From Coenobita brevimanus (lineage: Eukaryota > Arthropoda > Malacostraca > Decapoda > Coenobitidae), in contig CM064657.1 of the NCBI GenBank assembly GCA_032717465.1, forward strand, positions 25,733,319 to 25,797,318: DNA of 64,000 bases. Direction: 5' to 3'. Position 1 is the stretch's first letter. Every line of letters begins with the position of its first letter. The notes beneath the pieces were generated by a model that had not been told where the DNA came from, made no database searches, and was given only the letters and a program-made list of their open reading frames with translations. The translations under genes were made by a program, and so were the position numbers. This document shows, one piece after another, positions 55,899 to 64,000 of the stretch.

Positions 55899-58007
55899 TT
55901 TTTTTTTTTTTTTAATGCAAGAAAGAAGGAACCAAAGGCCAAGAGCTCGCAAACCATTCCTTTCAAGAAAAAACAAAAACAATGCAAAATGGAGCCAGAT
56001 TCAAGATATGTTCATTTCGAGATGCCTGGACACACAGCGTTTGAAAGACTGGAGATCATAGGAAGTAGGAAATACAGACAGAGAGAGACAGTTCCAGAGT
56101 TGACAAGTTGCATAAATGAAGGCCTGGGAGTAACGGTTAATTCTTGCATTAGAGAGTTGGACAGAAAAGGGATGAGAGTTTGTTGCTAGACGGATGCTAC
56201 GCACCTGTCGTAGAGGTGAAGGGATGCAAACAGACAGGTTAGAGGAACAGTGACCATTGAAATAGTGACAGACAAGAGATAAAGATGCAACAGTATGGTG
56301 AAGTGAGGGAGCCAGTAAGAGGAGGAGAGTTGACAAGATGAAAAGCCTTTGACTCCACCCTATTGAGAAGAGCTGTATGTGGGGAGCCTCTCCACACACG
56401 AGAGTTGTACTCTAAACAGGGGCGAATAAAACCCATGTAAAAAATTAACAACTGTGCAGGGGTAAAGAGGGTACAGAGTCGGCTTAGCACACCTTATCTC
56501 TTGGAATCAGATTTTACAAGAGATACAATGTAATTTTTCCAAGATAAGTCCCGAGTGAATGAAACCCCAAGCATGTTCAAAGATGATGCAGGACTGAGCT
56601 GGATATTATAAAACCTTAGAGGGTACTCCTGTGGAAGATTTTGTCGGGTTGATAGGTGTAAAAACTGAGTTTTTGATGCATTAAAAACAACAAGATTATT
56701 TTTACTCCAGTCAGAGACACGAGCCAAGTCAGACATTACGTGTGCCATAGCCTCATCCCTTGTTTGTTGGAGTAGCTGCTGAGATGGACGTTGCGGGAAC
56801 CGAATGGAAAGGTGAAGGGTGGAATCATCAGTGTATGTGTGGACAGGGTTAGATGTACAGCTTAGGTCACTGATGAATAAAAGGAAGAAAGTTGGTGTTA
56901 GGACAGAGCCCTGAGGAACACCACTGTTGATAGATCTAGAAGAATGATGGCTGTCTATAACAGCAGCTATAGAACAAACAGAAAGGAAGCTATTGATGAA
57001 GGCACAGATAGAAGGATAGAAACTGTAAGAGGGCAGTTTGGAAATTAAAGATTTATGCCAGACTCGATCGAAAGGCTTTGAGATGTCAAGTGCAATGGCA
57101 AAGCTTTCGCCAAAGTTCTGAAAGGAGGATGACCAGGAGTCTGAATGGTAGGTGAGAGGCCAGTGGCGCATCACTGATGGAACCCATATTGACAATCAGA
57201 AAGGTGTGATAGGAAAGATGCTTTAAAATTCTTCGGTTAAGAATTGACTAAAACTTTTGAAACACAAGATGTTAAAGCAATTGGACGATAGTTAGAGGGT
57301 TGGGAACGGTCACCCTTCTTTGGGACTGGCTGAATGAGAGCAAACTTCCAGCAAGAAGGAAAGGTACAAGCTGATAGACAAAGACGAAAGAGTTTATCTA
57401 GGCAGGATGTAAGCAGTGAAGCACAGTTCTTGAGGACAACAGGAGAGACTCAATCAGGCCCATATGCCTTGTTAGTACTGAGGCCAGTGATGGCAGAAAA
57501 TACATCATCTGAAGAAATTTTAATGTCAGCCATGAGGAAGTCTGAGGGGGAAAGTGATCGAAGAACAGCCCTGGAATAGTCTAAGGTGGAATTGGAGGAG
57601 AAAGTTTGAATGAAGAGATCTGCTTTGTCAGTAGAAGAAATAGCTACAGAGCCATCAAAATAGAAAAGAGGAGGGAAGGATGATGAGGTAAAGTTGTTAG
57701 AAAGGTTTTTTGCAAGGGGCCAGAAGGAGTGGGAAGAATTCGAGGTGGAGAGTTGAGAGCACTTAGTACGGATTAAATTATTTTTAGCAAAGCGAAGAAC
57801 AGACTTAGCACGATTCCGGGCAGAAACGTAAACAAGATGTGATTCAAGGGTGGGTTGGTGCTGATATCGTTTATAGGCCCTCTCCTTGTTGCAGACAGCA
57901 TTAGAACAAGCGTGATTAACCAAGGCTTTCTTGCATTAGTCAAAGGATATGAGAAAGGAATGTATGCTTCCATGCCCGAGAGAATAACCTCCGTAATGCG
58001 TAAGGCA
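55899..58007 (-). mobile_element. J1-F: 3' part of a minus-strand J1 split by J1-G
   Basis: Minus strand from poly-T at 55899 through C-terminus and RT (56494-57195 open, with [13 protein letters not shown] and YTDD) to the linker block CALRITEV at 58001. Its upstream part is J1-H (61125-62287), which ends at FHGREPS, the residues just before GCALR. The two form one full-length element of about 3.27 kb, split by J1-G. Frame breaks lie near 56330, 56490, 57190 and 57450. Confidence 0.88.
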
Positions 58008-61000
58008 TAGTACACACTACACTTTCTATTCAAAATTTAACAAAAATGGCATCTCTTCATCAAGCCTCGGAGTCCCCAGGGGGGGGGACCATAAATGCCC
58101 CCACCATCCGCCCCTCTCCCGATGACGACTTGAGGTGCCTGGAACCACTGTCTGACTCTCTTCTTCTTCATTTCTGCAACATTCGCGGCCTTTCCTCTAA
58201 CTTTCGCTCTGTTGAGCACCACCTCTCCTCCTCTAAACCTCACCTTCTTTTTCTAACGGAGACTCAGCTGTCTGAGGCAACTGACAGAAACCCTTTTCTA
58301 TATCCTCCTACTTTCTCTATACTCATTTCAAAGCCAAAGGTGACTGTTGTGTATATATACGTAATGACTTATCTTGCTCTCGTGTTCCTGAACTCGATTC
58401 TTCTGAATTCTCTACATTCTGGCGTCGGCTTTCCTGTCATTCTCTGACTAAATATATCTGTGCTGTTTACTTATCCCCTAATTCTACTGACTATCAAAAA
58501 TTCTTCGACTATCTTACTTCTACTATGGAACACATTCTATCCATTTCTCCTTTCTCTGAAATCTCCATTCTAGGAGATTTCCATGTTCACCACCACCTTT
58601 GGCTCTCCTCTCCTTTCACGGATCCACCTGGTGAACAAGCCTACATCTTTTCTATCCTTAATGACCTAGAGCAGCTTGTACAGCACCCTACCCGTATCCC
58701 TGACCGCCTTGGAGAGAGCTCCAACATACTTGACCTCTTCCTCACAACTAATCCTTCTGCTTACTCTGTTAATCTTTTCTCTCCATTGGGCTCCTCCGAT
58801 CACAACCTTATTACCTTAACCTGTCCTATCACTCCGGTACGGCCTGTGGACCCTCCAGGGAAACGTCGTCTGTGGCATTTTGGAGCCGCGGACTGGGAGG
58901 CCCTCAGGCAGTACTTCTTTGATTTTCCTTGGAATGATTATTGCTTCCATGGTCGGGAGCCATCTGAGTGTGCCTTGCGCATTACGGAGGTTATTCTTTC
59001 GGGCATGGAAGCATACATTCCTTTCTCATATCCTTTGACTAACGCAAGAAAGCCTTGGTTTAATCACACTTGTTCTAATGCTGTCCGCAACAAGAAGAGG
59101 GCCTACAAAAGGTACCGGAGCCAACCCACCCCTGAATCACATCATCTTTACGTTTCTGCCCAGAATCGTGCTAAGTCTGTTCTTCGCTCTACTAAAAATA
59201 ATTTCATCCATACTAAATGCTCTCAACTCTCCAACTCGAATTCTTCCCCCTCCTTCTGGAACCTTGCCAAAAATCTTTCTAACAACTTTACCTCATCATC
59301 CTTCCCTCCTCTTTTCTACTCTGATGGTTCTGTAGCTATTTCTTCTACTGATAAAGCAGATCTCTTCGCACAGACTTTCTCCTCCAATTCCACCTTAGAC
59401 GATTCCGGTGCTGTTCCTCCATCACTTCCCCCCTCTGACTTCCTCATGGCTGTCATTAAAATTTCTTCAGTTGATGTATTTTCTGCCATCACTGGCCTCA
59501 GTACTAATAAGGCATATGGGCCAGATGGGGTCCCTCCTGTTGTTCTCAAGAACTGTGCTTCTGTGCTTACACCCTGCCTAGGCAAACTCTTTCGCCTTTG
59601 TCAGTCAACTTGTACCTTTCCTTCTTGCTGGAAGTTTGCTCTCATTCAGCCAGTCCCAAAGAAGGGTGACCACTCCCAACCCTCCAACTATTGTCCAATT
59701 GCTTTAACGACCTGTATTTCAAAAGTTTTCGGGTCAATTCTCAAGAGAAAAATTTTAAGGCATATTTCCCATCACAACCTTCTTTCCGATCGTCAGTATG
59801 GGTTCCATCAGGGACGCTCCACTGGCGATCTTCTCACCTACCTTTCAGACTCCTGGTCATTCTCCTTTCGGGACTTTGGCGAAAGCTTTGCCATTGCACT
59901 TGACATCTCAAAGGCTTTCGATCGAGTCTGGCATAAATCTTTAATTTCCAAACTGCCCTCCTACGGTTTCTATCCTTCTATCTGTGCCTTCATCGCTAGC
60001 TTCCTTTCTGGTCGTTCTATAGCCGCTGTTGTAGACGGCCATCGTTCTTCTCCTAGATCTATCAACAGTGGTGTTCCTCAGGGCTCTGTCCTATCACCAA
60101 CTCTCTTCTTTTTATTCATCAATGATCTTCTAAGCTGTACATCTAACCCTATCCACTCATACGCTGATGACTCCACCCTTCACCTTTCCATTCGGTTCCC
60201 GCAACGTCCATCTCAACAGTTACTTCAACAAACAATGGATGAGGCTATGGCACACCTAATGTCTGACTTGGCTCATATCTCTGACTGGGGTAAAAATAAT
60301 ATGGTTGTTTTTAATGAATCTAAGACTCAGTTCTTACACCTGTCAACCCTACAAAATCTTCCACAGGTATACCCACTAATTTTTAATAATATTCAGCTTA
60401 ATCCTGCATCATCCTTGAACATGCTTGGGGTTTCATTTACTCGGGACTTATCTTGGAAAAATCATATTACATCTCTTGTAAAATCTGCTTCCAAGAGATT
60501 GGGTGTGCTAAGCCGACTCCACTCTTTCTTTACCCCTGCACAATTGTTGACTCTATACAGGGGTTTTATCCGCCCCTGTGTGGAGTACAACTCTCATGTG
60601 TGGGGAGGCTCCCCACATACAGCTCTTCTCAATAGGGTGGAGTCAAAGGCTTTTTGTCTCATTAACTCTCCTCCTCTTACTGACTCCCTTCAACCTCTGT
60701 CTCTTCGCCACACTGTTGCATCTTTATCTCTTTTCTATCGCTACTTTAAGGGTCACTGCTCCTCTGAACTGTCTGCTTGCATTCCTCCACCTCTATGACG
60801 GGCGCGTAGCACCCGTCTGGCAGCAAACTCTCATCCCTTTTCTGTCCAACTCTCTAATGCAAGAGGTAACCATTACTCCCAGTCTTTCATTTATGCAACA
60901 GGTCAGCTCTGGAACTGTCTCCCTCTGTCTGTATTTCCTGCTGCCTTTGATCTCCAGTCTTTCAAACGCAGTGTGTCCAGGCATCTCAAAATGATCGGAT

Positions 61001-61089
61001 CTTGAATTTGGCTCTCTATTGTATTTTGTTTTTCTCTTGGAGGGAACTGTCACTGCTTGCTCATGGCCTTTGGTTCCTTCTTCCTCGCA

Positions 61090-61124
<35 letters not shown>
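58008..61124 (+). mobile_element. J1-G: nearly intact J1, inserted antisense into J1-F/H
   Basis: Plus strand from within the 5' UTR (AGTACACACTACAC) to a poly-A tail of 33 A ending at 61124. It separates J1-F from J1-H with loss of about six bases of target and no duplication. The long pure tail and only two coding lesions make it the youngest J1 here. Confidence 0.92.
58046..61005 (+). pseudogene. J1-G endonuclease-reverse transcriptase with two lesions
   Basis: Single-ORF protein of about 986 codons from ATG 58046 (MASLHQASESPGGG). Endonuclease: [33 protein letters not shown] (58570) where Asn of GDFN is His, and [10 protein letters not shown] (58790). [18 protein letters not shown] (59508), [30 protein letters not shown] (59900), [13 protein letters not shown] (60070) and YADDST (60160, intact). 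Lesions: a one-base deletion near 58286 in the codons that read DSKPF in the family, and TGA at 60796-60798, where copy B has CGA. A 757-codon frame is open from 58525. Confidence 0.9.
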
Positions 61125-61126
<2 letters not shown>

Positions 61127-62287
61127 TGGCTCCCGGCCATGGAAGCAATAATCATTCCAGGGAAACTCAAAGAGGTACAGCCTGAGGGCCTCCCAATCAC
61201 CAGCTCCAAAGTGCCATAGACGACATTTCTTTGGAGGGTCCACAGGCCATACCTAAGCAATAGGACAGGTTAAGGCAATAAGGCTGTGATCGGAGGAGCC
61301 CAACGGAGAGGAAAGATTAACAGTTTAAGCAGAAGGATTAGTTGTAAGGAAGAGGTCAAGTATGTTGGAGCTCTCTCCAAGGCGGTCAGGGATATGGGTA
61401 GGGTGCTGTACAAGCTGCTCTAAGTCATTAAGGATAGAAAAGGTGTAGGCTTGTTCACCAGGTGGATCAGTGAAAAGAGAGGAAAGCCAAAGATGGTGGT
61501 GAACATGGAAATCTCCTAGAATGGAGATTTCAGAGAAAGGAGAAATGGATAGAATGTGTTCCATCGTAGAAGTAAGATATTTGAAGAATTTTTGATAGTC
61601 AGTAGAATTAGGGGGTAAGTAAACAGCACAGATATATTTAGTCAGAGAATGATAAGAAAGCCAAAGCCAGAGAATAGAGACTTAAGAAGAATCAAGTTCA
61701 GGAACATGAGAGCAAGATAAATCATTGCGTACATATACACAACATCCAACTTTGGCTTTGAAATGAATATAGAGAAAGTGGGAGGAAACAGAAAAGGGTT
61801 TGCTGTCAGTTGCCTCAGACAGCTGAGTCTCTGTCAAGAAGAGAAGATGAGGTTTAGAGGAGTAGAAGTGGTGTTCGACAGAAAGTTGGAGGAAAGGCCG
61901 TGAATGTTGCAGATATGAAGTGAGTCAGACAGTGGTTCCAGGCATCTCTCTGAGTCGTCACCGGGAGAGGGACTGATGGTGGGGGAATTTATCGTCCCCC
62001 CTACCCCCTGGGGACTCTGAGGCCTGATTTTCTGGTGCCATTTTACTTTTAATTTTGAAAAGGAAGTGTAGTGTGTACCATGCATGTAGTCTGCTGTTGA
62101 CAGTTAGAGAAACTTGTATTAGAGAACATGCTGGCCTACTCTCTGTGTTAATGAGACACTGAAAAAGTTCAGCAAAAGGGGATGGTCAGGAACTAGTCCC
62201 GTGGGCTGATGAAACAGGAGCTCCAGCTCTCCCTGTCATCAGCTTTCCATCCACCTTGGGAGTACTGCCCTGCTCGACTGGTGCTAC
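61125..62287 (-). mobile_element. J1-H: 5' part of the minus-strand J1, with full 5' UTR
   Basis: Minus strand. 5' UTR from 62287 (GTAGCACCAGTCGAG) to 62042, ATG at 62041, endonuclease with [12 protein letters not shown] (61530; His again in place of Asn), down to FHGREPS at 61130. Continues in J1-F. Frames are broken near 61320 (TAA) and 61650-61850. Confidence 0.88.
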
Positions 62288-63030
62288 AGTCTACTCCTGG
62301 TAATAGGAGTCCCTTAGAAAAAATAGAGTATAAATAATACAGTACTTTAAGTCACCCATAATTATCTCCTTATATCCTAGCTAGTCCCTCCAATTTGGCC
62401 AAACCATAAAGGTTACTTAGCTAGATAGAGTCGGAATAACAGATGACAATGGGCTAGTGGTCTTGGTTAGGTTTGTGAGGGTTAATCCGAGCATCCTGGT
62501 GCAATTATTTACAACATGCAGCTTGAACAAGCTTAAGGCACAGAACTGAGCAATGACATATCTCCTTTCCCTCATAGGATTCAGAGATGCCAAACAGTAT
62601 TTAATTATAATTACTTAAATAAAATGAATTCAATCCTGAAATTTACAAGGAAAATCCAGCTTAACAAGTTAATTTTAGTTTTAAATAAAACTAAATCCAA
62701 ATATTCACTTTATCTATACAAGATATGTTAGACCTTCCTCTGTTTTCCATGTCACCACACCACTCAGGTACAGTTAGGTACAGTGGAAAATTCCTAAGTA
62801 TTTATATATGAATTTACTATACAGTTATCCATAAAGGTTAAATGCAGTAGCATTTAATTTATTAATAATAAGAATTATTAACCAGAAACTAGAGCTAAAT
62901 CTCTGGGTTAAAAATACACTTGAATTAGTAATAAACACTCTCTGGTATTCTCTTCTGCTTTCAACAGGGATAACTATTAAAATGAAGAAAGAAGCACAAA
63001 TACCACTAACACAGGATACCTTCCTCTGGG
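62288..63030. other. No gene; possible LTR of the Pao/BEL element
   Basis: About 740 bp of AT-rich sequence between J1-H and the Pao/BEL coding part. On the minus strand it lies downstream of that element's pol gene, where its 3' LTR and polypurine tract would be. I could not fix LTR borders because no second LTR is in the window. A small hairpin ACTCCT...AGGAGT lies at 62291-62312. Confidence 0.4.
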
Positions 63031-64000
63031 GAAAAATAGTTTCCATAGTTTTGGGGCCACGCGAAAAATGACACGCTGTATCATGTACTGTGACCTCTAG
63101 CCAGAAGATCTCTCCACAAGTGTTGAGAACCCTGTGCTGCAGCACTTCTAGGTTGCGCATCTAGATCCAATTTTTCTCCATGATTCACAGTCTCAGGGGT
63201 TGCCGTTAACTCGAGGGGCACCAATTTATCAATGGTTTTTATGTTGATATGTCCCCTACATTTAATTTTTGCAAGTCTCTGCATCCCCTCCAAATGTGGA
63301 TGAGTGGAGATAACTTTAACTAATGGCCACTGGGATCTTGGTTGGTCTGTTTTTACCAAGACCACATCTCCTATGTTTACGATTGACTTGTTACTGGCAG
63401 CTTGAGCCCGTAAAACCTTTCTCTTGGGCTCAAAACATTAATCTTCGTCCCAATGCCTATTCCAGATGTTCAATACATTTTTCAAACGTTGATATCCGTC
63501 ATGCAGATGTTACCTTAGTTCATTATTCTCTCATGGGATCATCTACTTCCTCCTCGTTATCAACACAAGGCACCGGATGGAGCTTTCTGCCATACAACAT
63601 ATGAGCATATGTCAAGGCCTCATTTGATATGCTAGTATTATCTAGATAGGTTAAAGGCCTATCATTAATTCTAGCCTCAGTTCAGTTATTTCTGTTCTCA
63701 GGTCTTCTCTTGTGATCTTAGTTCCTAAGGCAGTTCTTCACAATGCCAATCATTCGTTCAGTGAATCCATTTTGCTGTGGTGTTCTAGGAGCTATGAACT
63801 GCCAGGTACAATTTCGGATTCCCAGCATCGACATAACCTTTGGGTCACTCGTTATGTTTAAAATTATAGGTGATACTCCAATGAAATTTGTTCTGTTGTC
63901 ACTTATTAATTTACTAGGACAAGGCCTTCTATTTGCAAATCTTCTGAATACATTCAGGAATGTCTCTGAACTTAAATCTTCTGCCATTTCTAGATGGACA
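63031..64000 (-). pseudogene. Pao/BEL LTR retrotransposon: integrase end and DUF5641 region (partial)
   Basis: Minus strand, entering from beyond 64000. The integrase core carries the second Asp in SDNRTNF (63905) and the Glu in GFTERMIG (63770), the spacing of a DD-E integrase; the first Asp is outside. The frame stops at 63718. Downstream, in broken frames, come NDRPLTYL and a LYGRKLHPVPC-like block (63590-63670). Then QWPLVKVISTHPH and IDKLVPLEL (63200-63330) belong to the DUF5641 tail that is typical of Pao/BEL polyproteins. The copy is defective. Confidence 0.8.

Noticed and set aside
55361..64000. The remaining C-terminal TTLL1 exon
   Set aside because: No block resembling the family C-terminus with splice sites was found. 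It probably lies beyond 64000.

Overview
This is eukaryotic repeat-rich DNA, most likely from a decapod crustacean (crab, crayfish, lobster or shrimp). The taxon is an inference. It rests on the most abundant retroelement here, a jockey-type LINE without ORF1 (called J1), which resembles elements I recall from crabs, and on the mix of RTE, CR1, I, Tigger, piggyBac and Pao elements with very long microsatellites. No prokaryotic gene organisation, CRISPR array or operon is present.

The only host gene I can support is TTLL1, the catalytic subunit of the tubulin polyglutamylase complex, on the plus strand. Two consecutive coding exons lie at 16555-16785 and 55251-55360, both with good splice sites and in matching phase. 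The 38.5-kb intron between them is almost wholly transposable elements, and it separates the Glu from the Asn of the ATP-grasp metal-binding motif. The other TTLL1 exons are outside the window or not recognisable.

Layout. 1-4480: an RTE element (minus) split by a full-length J1 (429-3730). 4481-6360: a second jockey-like family, J2 (minus). 6936-14760: a LINE (called L3) carrying a PHD-like finger, with a J1 copy beside it and a Tigger transposon inside it with a precise TA target duplication. 14761-16301: tRNA-derived SINEs. 16555-16785: TTLL1 exon. 17805-20097: RTE. 20580-26140: a piggyBac element bounded by TTAA, split by a minus J1 that is itself split by a plus J1. 26385-34541: a chain of (TA)n tracts holding four Tigger/pogo-type elements or ends, plus a SINE and an RTE. 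34542-44107: J2 sequence interrupted by an I-clade LINE (I1) with gag, endonuclease, RT and RNase H. 44797-45984: SINEs and microsatellites. 45990-54630: CR1-like fragments around another RTE and a second I-clade LINE (I2). 55251-55360: TTLL1 exon. 55899-62287: a minus J1 split by a nearly intact plus J1. 63031-64000: integrase end of a Pao/BEL LTR retrotransposon running off the window.

Most points of interest concern how these elements relate to each other: nested insertions that give relative ages, target choice in TA microsatellites, a 5' UTR shared by two I-clade LINEs with diverged proteins, and antisense self-insertions that leave long inverted repeats. I found no convincing new cellular system. 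All coordinates come from reading the sequence by eye, and element ends may be off by several bases unless a terminal repeat or target duplication is cited.
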